From: Mycobacterium paraterrae
GTDB lineage: Bacteria; Actinomycetota; Actinomycetes; Mycobacteriales; Mycobacteriaceae
Direction of reading: 5' to 3'
Assembly: GCF_022430545.2 (NCBI RefSeq)
Contig: NZ_CP092488.2
Location: 1,798,001 to 1,862,000 of the forward strand
DNA: 64,000 nt
Both the position numbers and the translations under genes were made by a program. Below are positions 52,090-61,249 of this stretch, one piece after another; position 1 is the stretch's first letter, and each line of letters begins with the position of its first letter. A model generated the notes under the pieces. It was not told where the DNA came from. It worked only from the letters and a program-made list of their open reading frames with translations, and did no database searches.

Positions 52090-53370
52090 TCACATCACCG
52101 TGCGGCTGTCGCGGCCCATCGCAGCCGGCTCGCGTTCGAACTCGCGGACCATGGCCTGCACCGTGTACGACGCCGCCAGACGACCGTCACGGGTGTAGAC
52201 GCGCCCTTCGCCCTGAACCAGGCCGCGTCCCGACCAGAACGCCCGGTTGGCGTATAGCAGCCATTCGGTGACGTCGACATCGTCGTGGAAGGCGATGGTG
52301 GCCTTCATAATGCCGGTCGACAGGCTGCGGTGTGCGAGTGCTTCACCGAACCCTGGATGGGGAAGCATTCCCGCCGCGATCGTCCAGTGCGTCGTCGACT
52401 GCGCTAGGAGCGCCTGATGCAAGTGGGGGGAGCCGGGATTGTCCCGGAAACGTGCCCAGGCGTTGATAATCGGCGGCGCGACGCGGTCCGGGTCGGGGTC
52501 GTAGGCGGCATCGACCACGCGTAGCTCGCGGCCTGTCATGCCGAAACCTGCGAACGGTACCGCGGCATCGGGGCCGGGCACGTCAGGCATTGGTTGGACG
52601 TCACGAATGACGTCGGGTGCACCGGAGTCCGCCAACATCAGGCCGACGCAGCGCAGGCTGTCGTGCTGGCTGATCCGCACCTCAGCTGTCGAAAATGTGC
52701 GGCCACGACGCAGCACCTCCACCGCCACGTCGACGGGAGCGGTGAACGACGCAGCCTTGGTGAAGATCATCGATACCGACGTGATGCGTTGGTTTTGAAG
52801 AACTTTGGTCGCGGCCACGACGGCCTGCGCGGCAAACTGCCCGCCCTCGACGACGTCGCGCTGCGTGGGGCCGTGCGCTGGCCCGATGAACTGGGTGTCT
52901 CCCGCCGGTTCGACGTCGATCAACCGCAACAGCTCGGCCGCGTCGCCCCACAGCGGAAAGGAGACCGGAATCTTCGAGCCGTCTGGCCAACGTTCGACCA
53001 CAACCACCCGGACGTTGCGGTTGTAGAACGACACGTAACCTTCGATGCCCGCAACCTCGTCGAGCGGCTCACGGTAAGTCCACGCGACATTCGCTTGGAC
53101 AGGACCCGCTCCCGTCAGGTTCCAGTACGTTGCAACACCCTTGAACGGACACACGGTGGTGTCTTCCGATTCGCTGAAATGCTGCCATTGCACTGAGGAT
53201 TGCGGAAAGTAGAGTCGGTCGACGTGATCGGTTTCGGTCACGAGCACGCACGCGTCGCTCTCGGCTAGCAGAAGGTCACCGGCCCACACCTGACCGGTAA
53301 GCGGGCACGGGGTGATGTCGATGCGGTAGTCGGGAAATCTGGGCCACGCCGACTCGACCTGTGTCGTCAT
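52090..53370 (-). CDS. DUF427-thioesterase fusion protein
   Basis: A 426-residue protein in two parts. Residues about 20-115 are a DUF427 domain (VWAGDLLLAESDACVLVTETDHVDRLYFPQSSVQ, CPFKGVATYWNL). Residues about 150-426 are an acyl-CoA thioesterase II-like double hot dog (GGQFAAQAVVAATKVL, SVSMIFTKAASFTAPVDVAVEVLRRGRTFSTAEV, GRGLVQGEGRVYTRDGRLAASYTVQAMVR). It probably hydrolyses an acyl-CoA, with the DUF427 part of unknown role. GAGGAC precedes the ATG. The upstream SDR ends 55 bases away on the same strand. Confidence 0.85.
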   Translation of the reverse strand: MTTQVESAWPRFPDYRIDITPCPLTGQVWAGDLLLAESDACVLVTETDHVDRLYFPQSSVQWQHFSESEDTTVCPFKGVATYWNLTGAGPVQANVAWTYREPLDEVAGIEGYVSFYNRNVRVVVVERWPDGSKIPVSFPLWGDAAELLRLIDVEPAGDTQFIGPAHGPTQRDVVEGGQFAAQAVVAATKVLQNQRITSVSMIFTKAASFTAPVDVAVEVLRRGRTFSTAEVRISQHDSLRCVGLMLADSGAPDVIRDVQPMPDVPGPDAAVPFAGFGMTGRELRVVDAAYDPDPDRVAPPIINAWARFRDNPGSPHLHQALLAQSTTHWTIAAGMLPHPGFGEALAHRSLSTGIMKATIAFHDDVDVTEWLLYANRAFWSGRGLVQGEGRVYTRDGRLAASYTVQAMVREFEREPAAMGRDSRTVM

Positions 53371-53425
53371 GTGTCCTCACCCGCGTGACGCCGGCCTGTC
53401 GGGTGGTGGGTACGTCGCAAGATGC

Positions 53426-54184
53426 TCATAGCTTCATCGGCCCGGACGGCGACTTCACCGACAGATGGTCAAGCCCGACGTCCGGGTTGTCGATCGCACC
53501 GCCGAAGACGCCCGCCAGTACGTCGGCAACCGCCTCGGGGGTCATCCGGCTCTGCTGGACCAGCCCGCGCGACATCCAGTCGCCGACAACGGCTCCCAGC
53601 AGGTCCGGGTCGAAGGACGAGGTGAAGTCGGTCGGGACTGTGCCGGCGACTTCTACGCAGGTGAACCGGTACCCGGGATGTTCCAGACGCCATGCGACGA
53701 GCAGTCGCTCCATCGCGGCTTTGCTCGTCGAGTATGCGCCGAGGGCGTGGTGGGGGGATCGAATCGAATCCGATGACAGCGCGGCGAGAACTGCGGACGG
53801 TGTCATTACCGGCAGGTGCGACCGAATGACCTGATGCAAGCCGATGACGTTGGTGTTCATCACCGCCGTCCAGTCTTCGGGCTCGGTGTCGACAATCATC
53901 TTCAGCGGGGCGTAGCCGGCGCTGTACACCAACAAGTCGATCTGCCCGAGCACTTCCTTGGCCTTCTGGGCCGCAGTGACGCAGTCCGCGAAGGAGCAGA
54001 CGTCGACGCCGACCGCGATGGCATCACCGGCGACCGCGACGACCTCGGCGAGTTTGTCGCTGCGGCGGGCCGACAGAACGAGCTTGGCCCCTTCCTTGCC
54101 CGCCCGGATCGCGAACGCCCGTCCGATGCCCGCAGATGCGCCGACGACGACGATGCGCTTACCTGCCAGCGATCGCTCTGTCAT
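53426..54184 (-). CDS. SDR-family oxidoreductase
   Basis: A 252-residue SDR with VVGASAGIG near residue 12 and the catalytic YSTSK in the middle. The usual NNAG is YSAG (LVYSAGYAPL), a known variation. Ser is supplied by ALSSDSI. ATG at 54184 follows GAGGGTG; the upstream 23 codons are discounted. It may be cotranscribed with the DUF427-thioesterase. Confidence 0.85.
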   Translation of the reverse strand: MTERSLAGKRIVVVGASAGIGRAFAIRAGKEGAKLVLSARRSDKLAEVVAVAGDAIAVGVDVCSFADCVTAAQKAKEVLGQIDLLVYSAGYAPLKMIVDTEPEDWTAVMNTNVIGLHQVIRSHLPVMTPSAVLAALSSDSIRSPHHALGAYSTSKAAMERLLVAWRLEHPGYRFTCVEVAGTVPTDFTSSFDPDLLGAVVGDWMSRGLVQQSRMTPEAVADVLAGVFGGAIDNPDVGLDHLSVKSPSGPMKL

Positions 54185-54274
54185 AGCGCACCCTCGGCCA
54201 TGCGTCTCCCGTCGTCGTTGAGTCGGCGACGCGCAGTCGCGCCGCCTCACCAAAGAGAACAGTAGTACAGGGTT

Positions 54275-54288
54275 TGTTCAGTTGAACA
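54275..54288. promoter_or_regulatory. TGTTCA palindrome before the SDR
   Basis: TGTTCA-GT-TGAACA, perfect 6-base arms, between the TetR stop (54310) and the SDR start (54184). Possibly an operator. Confidence 0.35.
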
Positions 54289-54309
54289 GGAACCGGCCAA
54301 GAACCTCGG

Positions 54310-54921
54310 TCATCGCAAGCCGTTTACGGCGAACTTCTCCACGTATTTGCGGACCGTCTGCGGCTTGCTCATGTCGAATGTCTGTGCTTCGTTGACGGTC
54401 GAGAAGGAATAAATGATGCGGGCCAGCCATTCGCTCGCGGCTGTGACGTCCACATTCGAGCCGACTTCGCCCCGTTTCTGAGCCTCGCGGACGTAGGGAA
54501 CAAGGAATTCCGTCGACCTTCGTACGGCGGTATCGCCGTCGGAGATCATGTGCCGCATGAGTTCGGCATCGTCGGCCATCAGTCGATTCCGGGTGCGATG
54601 GTCGAGAAGAATCCTCGCGTGCGTCTCGGCCATGGCGCCGAGCTTCTCGGCAAGGGTCGCTTTGTCGGCCATCGCTTCGGCGACGAGTTGATAGAACTTC
54701 TGCGCGCCGAATTCGATCGCCGCTTCGATCAGCACATTGCGATCCTCGAAATAGCGATACACGGTGCCGCGTGACAGATTGGCCATCCGCGCCACGTCCT
54801 GAACGCTGGTGCGTTGAATGCCCAGCTGTGTAAAGCACTGATTTGCAGCCTCGAGGATCTGATCGCGCCGATCGGACTCGTCCTGGTCTTCGACTGCCGC
54901 CGCGGCTCGTGGTGTAGCCAT
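54310..54921 (-). CDS. TetR-family regulator
   Basis: A 203-residue TetR regulator: ILEAANQCFTQLGIQRTSVQDVARMANLSRGTVYRYFEDRNVL is the HTH (about 22-64), followed by a helical ligand domain. ATG at 54921 is five bases after AAGGAG; a GTG one codon earlier is equally possible. It diverges from the SDR at 55121, with a TTAAAC-N7-GTTTAA site between. Confidence 0.87.
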   Translation of the reverse strand: MATPRAAAAVEDQDESDRRDQILEAANQCFTQLGIQRTSVQDVARMANLSRGTVYRYFEDRNVLIEAAIEFGAQKFYQLVAEAMADKATLAEKLGAMAETHARILLDHRTRNRLMADDAELMRHMISDGDTAVRRSTEFLVPYVREAQKRGEVGSNVDVTAASEWLARIIYSFSTVNEAQTFDMSKPQTVRKYVEKFAVNGLR

Positions 54922-55052
54922 CACGCTCCTTGCTGTTGGGAGTGCGCCTCGCCAAGTTCCTCATGCTACGCGACACCAGACAATTGGGTACGCCGCCGGG
55001 ACGTGGGTGCGGTGCCGTCGGCACGCACATCGACGGGGCACTGACCGCTCAG

Positions 55053-55071
55053 TTAAACAGCTGACGTTTAA
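55053..55071. promoter_or_regulatory. Candidate TetR operator
   Basis: TTAAAC-N7-GTTTAA, perfect 6-base arms, in the 199-base gap between the divergent TetR (54921) and SDR (55121) genes, 49 bases before the SDR start. Confidence 0.5.
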
Positions 55072-55120
55072 TTGTTTTACGAGACGATGACGCGCCAAGT
55101 GCTGATCGGAAGGCGGCGAC

Positions 55121-55930
55121 GTGGAACTGGGAGTCAGGGGCCGCAATTTCGTGCTGGTGGGCGGCACCACCGGAATGGGTTTCGGCGCCGCGCACCAGCT
55201 CGCTGCAGACGGCGCGAACGTTGCGTTGCTCGCCCGCGACGAACCGCGTGCGATTGAGCGCGCGAGCCTGCTGAGCGATACCTACGGTGTACGCGCCGTA
55301 GGGATCGGCGTGGACGCGGCCGCGTCGGGTGACGGAGTCGACAAGGCGATCGATCGCGCTGCCGCCGAACTGGGGCCGCTGCGCGGGCTGGCGGTGACGG
55401 CCGGTCCGATGAAACAGCAGGGTCCGTTCGTCGAGCATGGTGACGACTCCTGGGACTGGTATTACCAGATGATCCTGATGGCGACCGTCCGTTCGTGCCG
55501 CGCGATCATTCCGCACTTGCAGCGCAACGGCGGAGGCACGATCGTCAACACGGCCGCCTACTCGGTGCGGGCGCCGAAGATCCTCATCCCGCCGTACAAC
55601 GCGCTCAAGGCCGCGGTCTTGACGCTGTCGAAGATCTTGGCAAAGACCCACGGACCGGACGGGATTCGAGTCAATGTGATGTGTCCCGGGCTGTTCGACA
55701 CCGAGACCAACGACCACATCCGTGAACAGCGCGCCGAGCAATACGGTGTACCGCTGGAAGACGCGATCTACACACACCTGTCGAGCAACCCGGACTGGAA
55801 CATGCGCGTTGCGCTGGGGCGCGGCGGTTTCCCACACGAGGCGGGTGAACTGGTGGCCTTTTTGCTCAGCGATCGTGCCGCATACATGACAGGCGCCGTA
55901 ATCAATATCGACGGCGGCACCGACTTCTGA
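55121..55930 (+). CDS. SDR-family oxidoreductase
   Basis: A 269-residue SDR. The glycine motif is VGGTTGMGFG (about 12-21), a TGxxxGxG variant, and the NAG motif reads TAGPM. Catalytic Ser and Tyr/Lys lie in NTAAYSVRAPK and PYNALKAAV. GTG at 55121 follows GGAAGG. It faces the TetR gene across the candidate operator and converges with the 55932 gene (one base apart). Confidence 0.86.
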   Translation: MELGVRGRNFVLVGGTTGMGFGAAHQLAADGANVALLARDEPRAIERASLLSDTYGVRAVGIGVDAAASGDGVDKAIDRAAAELGPLRGLAVTAGPMKQQGPFVEHGDDSWDWYYQMILMATVRSCRAIIPHLQRNGGGTIVNTAAYSVRAPKILIPPYNALKAAVLTLSKILAKTHGPDGIRVNVMCPGLFDTETNDHIREQRAEQYGVPLEDAIYTHLSSNPDWNMRVALGRGGFPHEAGELVAFLLSDRAAYMTGAVINIDGGTDF

Positions 55931-55931
55931 G

Positions 55932-56609
55932 TCAGTGAGGCGCGTTCCTCGGGTCATCCTTGGTGCGCCCGGTGGGATCGACGCGCGGCGGAGCATCGGC
56001 TCGGCGAATGGTGCGAAGCCACGCCTCGGCCGCGGGGGGTGCAGGCACCGGTTCGTCGAGTCTGCCCGGGTCCGCATCCCAGAACTCGCCCCATGACGGG
56101 AAAGCATCGTGGAACGCTCCCTCGTGCTGAGGTGCGTTGGGCCATCGCATCTTTCGAGGTCCCACCGGTGGAGCGGCCAGGTCGGTCTGATACCAGAACA
56201 ACGGCGTGCGACGGGCGAAGTGCCAACGCCCACTGCGCCGCTCGTACGAGTCGAGATAGGCCAGGAATTCGATCACCCACACCGACTCCGTTTCGAGGTC
56301 GTTGCGTGAGTAGACCAGGCCGCTCGCATGGTCGGCGTCGTGCACGTCGATGACATGTCCCAACACGCCGTGCGCACTGCCGAGCAGGTCGTTCCGCATC
56401 TCGGTGTCGTACCACGCGCGAAGCGCCGCGCGGCCGCGGCGCTTGCCCGGCACTCCGACGTCGTCCACGAACAGGTTCACCACCGCGTCGAGATCGCGCT
56501 GGTCGAGGGCGACGGCGTACTTGGCCGCCAGTTGTCGAATCTCGTCGAGCGCCTCCAGCCGCGCTACCCGTGCGGCGAGGTCAGCGAAATCGCTTGCGCC
56601 AATGCTCAT
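55932..56609 (-). CDS. NTF2-like / SnoaL-like protein
   Basis: A 225-residue NTF2-like protein with a coiled N-terminus (FADLAARVARLEALDEIRQLAAKYAVALDQRDLDAVVNLFVDD), then GHVIDVHDADHASGLVYSRNDL, FLAYLDSYERRSGRWHFARR and a C-terminal extension of about 70 residues rich in Pro and Arg. It resembles dehydratase-like proteins found with lipid or steroid genes. Its ATG overlaps the acyl-CoA synthetase stop (ATGA). Confidence 0.78.
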   Translation of the reverse strand: MSIGASDFADLAARVARLEALDEIRQLAAKYAVALDQRDLDAVVNLFVDDVGVPGKRRGRAALRAWYDTEMRNDLLGSAHGVLGHVIDVHDADHASGLVYSRNDLETESVWVIEFLAYLDSYERRSGRWHFARRTPLFWYQTDLAAPPVGPRKMRWPNAPQHEGAFHDAFPSWGEFWDADPGRLDEPVPAPPAAEAWLRTIRRADAPPRVDPTGRTKDDPRNAPH

Positions 56610-58246
56610 GTGAGCGCCCCCTCGGCCACCAGCTGGGCGAGGCGGATCTTGTCGATTTTGTTGGTCGAGGTGTAGGGCAGATCGTCAGGATTAGCCAGCA
56701 TGATCCATTTCTTCGGGACCTTGTAGGCGGCGAGGTCGGCTTTACAGGCGGCGGCCAGATTGTCCGACGAGAGGACGCAGCCGTCATTGGGTACGACGAC
56801 GGCGGATACCAGGGCGCCCTTGTCGGGGTCGGGCACGCCGATGACGTAGGCCAGGCGAACGCCCTCGACGCGAGTGATCGCCGCCTCCACTTCCACCGGC
56901 GCGACGTTGGCGCCCGACGTCTTGATCATGTCGTCGGTGCGGCCGGCGAAGTACAGGTGACCATCACTGTCGCGGTATCCGGCGTCTTTGGTGTGGAACC
57001 AACCGTCGGCGTCGAAGAGCTGGACGAGCTGCTTACCCACCATCCCCCGCATCATCGCGTACCCGCGTACGCAGATCTCGCCGGTCACGCCGTCGGGGAC
57101 CTCGTCTCCGTTCTCGTCGACGATCTTGTGCTCATAGCCGGGCGCGTCGACTCCGAGTGAACCGCGTTTGGATTCGGGTACGGACTCGTGTGGCGGCCAC
57201 CAGGTGTGGGAACTGCATGTCTCGGTCATTCCCAACTGGGTCACACGCAACGACACGTCTGGGGCGCGGCGCTCCGGAGCCAGCAGTCCGGGGTGGTAGC
57301 CGTCGCGCAGCGATGACAAATCGGTGTGGGCAAAGTCGGGGTGGTTCGTCAGCGCTGGCCCGACGTGAGGGAATCCCGTTGCATAGGTGGCGCATTCGGC
57401 CTCTAGCAGGCGCAGTACGTCGCCGGCGTCGAAGCGGTGTTCGGTGAGAATGGTGGCACCCATTTGCATTGGCCCAAGCATTCCGAACACCAGACCGCCC
57501 ACCCAGAAGAACGCCATCGGCACGTACACCCGATCTGCTGCGGTCCAGTCGTGTTGCTGGGCGATGAAGCGCGAGTGCACCAGCGCCGGCTCGTGTGTGT
57601 GAATGACGCCCTTGGGGTTTGACGTACTGCCCGAGGTGTAGATCACGACCAGATCGTCGCTGGGCCGCACGGCGCCCTCACAAGCGCGCAGAAACGATTC
57701 GGGCACCGGTTCTGGCCACCTGGTCGGCCAGAGGCGGTCAGAGAACCCCAGCGGAAGTATGTTGCGCAGGTGGGGAAGGGCCGGGAGTTGCAGCGGTCCA
57801 ACAGCATCGAGGTCGGCATGGGTGGCGTCGAGGATTCGTTGACGGATGTCTTTGCCGAGCAGGTGGTCGACGGCAAGGACGGTGTGGATGTCGGCGTCGC
57901 GAAGCAACCAGCCGAGTTCGGACGCTTGAAAGAACGTGTTGACCGGGACGGCTACCGCGCCGATGCGAGTGACAGCGAGAAACGCGACAGCGAAGTCCAC
58001 GCCATTGGGTGCCAGGATGCCGATCCGTACACCCTTTGTCACGCCCGCGGCCAGCAGCCTTCCTGCCAGTGCCGCCGATTGGGCGTCGGCCTCGGCGTAG
58101 GTGATCCGCTCATCGGTTCCGTTGCCGACCGACGAGACGATGAAGTCGTTGTCGCCGTGCTGGGCGGTGAGTGCGGCGATCACTGCAGGCATGACGGCGT
58201 CGTACGGCATCGCCGTATATGCGAAGGTCCGGGGTACCGTCCTCAT
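56606..58246 (-). CDS. Acyl-CoA synthetase (AMP-forming, FadD-type)
   Basis: A 546-residue ANL-family acyl-CoA synthetase activating an acid with ATP and CoA. Visible are VVIYTSGSTSNPKGV (about 197-211, P-loop), LGMTETCSSHTW (about 322), YRDSDGHLYFAGRTDDMIKTSGANVAPVEVEAAI (adenylate hinge), and YTSTNKIDK with the C-terminal catalytic Lys. ATG at 58246 follows AAGGAG at a seven-base spacing; an ATG nine codons earlier overlaps the SDR stop. It is part of the long minus-strand series 63135-55932. Confidence 0.92.
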   Translation of the reverse strand: MRTVPRTFAYTAMPYDAVMPAVIAALTAQHGDNDFIVSSVGNGTDERITYAEADAQSAALAGRLLAAGVTKGVRIGILAPNGVDFAVAFLAVTRIGAVAVPVNTFFQASELGWLLRDADIHTVLAVDHLLGKDIRQRILDATHADLDAVGPLQLPALPHLRNILPLGFSDRLWPTRWPEPVPESFLRACEGAVRPSDDLVVIYTSGSTSNPKGVIHTHEPALVHSRFIAQQHDWTAADRVYVPMAFFWVGGLVFGMLGPMQMGATILTEHRFDAGDVLRLLEAECATYATGFPHVGPALTNHPDFAHTDLSSLRDGYHPGLLAPERRAPDVSLRVTQLGMTETCSSHTWWPPHESVPESKRGSLGVDAPGYEHKIVDENGDEVPDGVTGEICVRGYAMMRGMVGKQLVQLFDADGWFHTKDAGYRDSDGHLYFAGRTDDMIKTSGANVAPVEVEAAITRVEGVRLAYVIGVPDPDKGALVSAVVVPNDGCVLSSDNLAAACKADLAAYKVPKKWIMLANPDDLPYTSTNKIDKIRLAQLVAEGALT

Positions 58247-58260
58247 CGACCGCTCCTTGA

Positions 58261-59031
58261 TCAGGGCATCCACTGTCCGCCGGACACCGAAATAAGTTGG
58301 CCAGTAAGGTGCTTGGCGCTATCCGAGCACAAGAATGCGACCGTGCGTGCGACATCGGCGGGCTCGCCCAGTTCGCCGGTGAGCGTGCTGTCGCGCATCT
58401 GGTCGAGCTGGTCTTCGCTCTTGCGTGACAGCAGCCATGGGGTTGCGGTGGTGCCGACGACTACGGTGTTGACCCGGATTCCGAGCGGGCCGAGTTGCAC
58501 TGCCATCAGCCGGCTCAGCCCTTCTACCCCGGCCTTGGCGGCGGCGTAGGCGGGCGGCCCCGTGCGAACCCCGTGGGCCGACACGGAGCTGACGTTGACG
58601 ATCGCACCCGACTTCTGCTCGACCATCTGACGCGCCACGACCTGCGCCATGATGAACGCACCCTTGAGGTTCACGTCGAGGATTCGATCCCAGTCGTCGT
58701 CTGTCTGGTCGAGAAACGTTGCGGGTAAGGTCATTCCGGCGTTGTTGACGAGCGCGGCGACCGGCCCGTGGGTCGATGCGAGATCTGCCATCGCCTGTTC
58801 CACCGCGACACGGTTGGTGATGGATAGCTCGAGGGGAAGAAGAAGGCCCGCACGGGCCGACTGTGTCTCAAGGCATTTCGCGATCGCCTTGGCGTTGACG
58901 TCGACCGCTGCGACGCGGTAGCCGGCCTCGATCAGCTCATCGCAGATGGACTCGCCGATACCCCGCGCCCCGCCAGTCACGACGGCGACAGGGCGCTGAT
59001 CCTGCGAAAACTGAAAATTCTTCTCCACCAT
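58261..59031 (-). CDS. SDR-family dehydrogenase
   Basis: A 256-residue SDR: VVTGGARGIG (about 18), NNAGM (about 92), NVSSVSAHG with PAYAAAKAGV for Ser, Tyr and Lys, and the closing SGGQWMP. The layout fits 3-hydroxyacyl-CoA or hydroxysteroid dehydrogenases; the position between an enoyl-CoA hydratase and a synthetase supports a beta-oxidation dehydrogenase role. ATG at 59031 lies 19 bases after the hydratase stop. Confidence 0.87.
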   Translation of the reverse strand: MVEKNFQFSQDQRPVAVVTGGARGIGESICDELIEAGYRVAAVDVNAKAIAKCLETQSARAGLLLPLELSITNRVAVEQAMADLASTHGPVAALVNNAGMTLPATFLDQTDDDWDRILDVNLKGAFIMAQVVARQMVEQKSGAIVNVSSVSAHGVRTGPPAYAAAKAGVEGLSRLMAVQLGPLGIRVNTVVVGTTATPWLLSRKSEDQLDQMRDSTLTGELGEPADVARTVAFLCSDSAKHLTGQLISVSGGQWMP

Positions 59032-59050
59032 CACAATCCGATACGCGACC

Positions 59051-59863
59051 TCAGAGGCGGTCGAGTGGTTTGGAGCCGCGCTCCAGTAATGCGCGCATGT
59101 ACTCCTGGAACTCCCGGGACCCGGAAACGACGGTGAGCAGATCGGTCGAGGTCTGCTGGTGCGTCCGGAAGCCCATGGCTTCCCATGCACGGATGAGGCC
59201 CATCTTGGTGGCTTGCAGTGTGGCCAGCGGAGCTCGAGCGATGCTCGCCGCCAGCTCCTCCACCTCCGCCTCGAGTCGGTCGGCGGGGACGACTCGGTTC
59301 ACCAGACCGAAGTCGAGCGCCTCGGCGGCTGAAATCTTCTGGGCGGTATACAGATATTCGGCAGCACGCTTGTAGTTCATGAAAACCCACGGCTCGAACA
59401 TCGTTTCGCAGCCCGGCAAGCCGAAGCCCGGAACCAAGGGCATCTGAAACCAGGCGTCGTCGGAGCAGACAGTGATTTCGGGCAGCAGCGCCCACGTCGT
59501 GCCGCCCCCGATCGCGTAACCGTGCACTTGGGCGATGACGGGTTTCGGGAACTCGAAAAGCTTGAGCACCGGCCACAGGAACAGCTGCGCCGCCGAGCGC
59601 CAGACCAGTCCGGACGCTTCGCGCTCGGCTTGAAACTCGGGATAGCTGCCGTCCGGAACGTGACCCGAGCAGAACCCCTTGCCGTTCGCCTTGATGATGA
59701 CCACCTTGATGGCGTAGTCGTATTGCGCGTCGTCGAGCGCAGCGTTCACGCTGTGAACCATCTCGGAGGTTTGTGCGTTAGCGCGGGCCGGGTTGTTCAG
59801 GATGATCCGGGCGATGGAGCCTTCTTTCTCGTAGACGACGTGTTCGAGCTCGCGGGTTTCCAC
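59051..59863 (-). CDS. Enoyl-CoA hydratase/isomerase (crotonase fold)
   Basis: A 270-residue crotonase-fold enzyme. The oxyanion strands are IKANGKGFCSGHVP (about 58-70) and VHGYAIGGGTTWALLP (about 113-128), and PGFGLPGCETMFEP (about 145-158) holds a catalytic acid. It hydrates enoyl-CoA or cleaves a ring system. GTG at 59863 follows GAGGAG; it sits 116 bases after the P450 stop on the same strand. Confidence 0.9.
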   Translation of the reverse strand: METRELEHVVYEKEGSIARIILNNPARANAQTSEMVHSVNAALDDAQYDYAIKVVIIKANGKGFCSGHVPDGSYPEFQAEREASGLVWRSAAQLFLWPVLKLFEFPKPVIAQVHGYAIGGGTTWALLPEITVCSDDAWFQMPLVPGFGLPGCETMFEPWVFMNYKRAAEYLYTAQKISAAEALDFGLVNRVVPADRLEAEVEELAASIARAPLATLQATKMGLIRAWEAMGFRTHQQTSTDLLTVVSGSREFQEYMRALLERGSKPLDRL

Positions 59864-59979
59864 TGCGCAGGTCTCCTCACTGATCTAAACAAATCAACAA
59901 AAAGCGTAACAGTGCATAATTGGCAGCCACCCTGTGCCGATTGGCGCGTTACGACGGCTGGTCACTGCGCACGAGCCAG

Positions 59980-61173
59980 CTACCGCAATGTCATCTCGAG
60001 GCTGGTGTAGCCGCGCACGGTGGCCGTCAGCACGCGGTCCCGGGCGCCGATCGTGTAGTTGGGGAACTTCCTCGCGACGTACTCGAACACCAACTGCGCC
60101 TCCCGTCGTGCGAGCCATTGGCCCAGGCAAATGTGGATACCCCAGCCGAAGTAGACGTCGGTACCCCGCGGCCGGTCCAGAACAAAGCGATCGGGATCGG
60201 CGTAGCGACGTTCGTCGCGGTTGGCACTGCCGAGCAGCAGCAGCACCCAGTCGCCGGCGTCCATCGTGACGCCGTGCTTCTCAACGGGTCGGGTCAAAGT
60301 TCGCGCCACCCAGTGACTCGGGGTGTCGAACCGCAGGGCCTCGTTGACGGCGGCAGGGATCAGCGACGGGTCGCCGACCACTCGTCGCCACTGGTCGGGG
60401 TGATCGTGAAGAGCCACGAGCCCGTTGGAGATCAGCTTCTGGGTGGTTTCAGAACCCGCGGCCGACAACAGGTTCGCGAACATCAACACTTCGTGAGGTG
60501 ACAGGGCGCGTTCGCCACCGACTTCGGGATCGACGAACGTCGAGTGCAACACGATGCTGATCAGGTCGTCACCCGGGTCGGAACGCCGAGCCTCGATGAG
60601 CCCGCCGATGTAGTCGCTGATCTTGCGGTTGGCGTCGATGGCGCTCTGCGGCATCGCGACCTCACCCTCGTGCCGGGTGAGGAACGCCTCCCACCACACC
60701 CTGAGCTGGCTGCGGTCGGCGGAGGGTACGCCGAGTAGGTCGCCGATGATGTCGGTGGGGATCGAGAACGCGAACGCCTCCATCGCGTCCACGGTGGAGC
60801 CGGGCTTCAGTTGGTCCAAGTGGTAGTTGACGGTGCGTTGCAGCGCGGTCTCCATGGCCGCTACCGCTTTCGGCGTGAAGAATCCTTTGAGCACTCCCCG
60901 AATGCGATCGTGGCGCGGCGGATCCATGGAGATGACCGAATATTTGCGACCGTCATCGTCCGGATTCTCCGGTGCCGGGCCCAATTTGGACGAGTAGGTC
61001 TCCCAGTCACGTAGAGCGCGGGACACGTCGTCGAAGCGGGACAGCACCCACCACCGGCTGTCGGGGTCGCGATAGACCGGAGCTTCGTCGCGCAGCCGCC
61101 GGTACACGGGGTAGGGGTCGTCGAAGACCGCCTTCGAGAACGGCGAATACATCAGCTCGCTGGTCGCTGGCAC
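59980..61173 (-). CDS. Cytochrome P450
   Basis: A 397-residue bacterial P450. The I-helix AAGSETT (about 240), ExxR in NEALRFDTPS, and the heme loop FGWGIHICLGQ with Cys349 are all present. It hydroxylates a substrate; partner ferredoxin and reductase genes are not visible nearby. The neighbourhood of FadE, hydratases and FadD suggests a role in degrading a sterol- or terpene-like acid (inference). GTG at 61173 is the first start in the frame. Confidence 0.93.
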   Translation of the reverse strand: MPATSELMYSPFSKAVFDDPYPVYRRLRDEAPVYRDPDSRWWVLSRFDDVSRALRDWETYSSKLGPAPENPDDDGRKYSVISMDPPRHDRIRGVLKGFFTPKAVAAMETALQRTVNYHLDQLKPGSTVDAMEAFAFSIPTDIIGDLLGVPSADRSQLRVWWEAFLTRHEGEVAMPQSAIDANRKISDYIGGLIEARRSDPGDDLISIVLHSTFVDPEVGGERALSPHEVLMFANLLSAAGSETTQKLISNGLVALHDHPDQWRRVVGDPSLIPAAVNEALRFDTPSHWVARTLTRPVEKHGVTMDAGDWVLLLLGSANRDERRYADPDRFVLDRPRGTDVYFGWGIHICLGQWLARREAQLVFEYVARKFPNYTIGARDRVLTATVRGYTSLEMTLR

Positions 61174-61249
61174 GCGTTGACTCTAACATTGGGCTGCACA
61201 ATAGAACGAATGATGACCTTTTGTTCAGCCAAGGCTGTCGACGCGTCGG

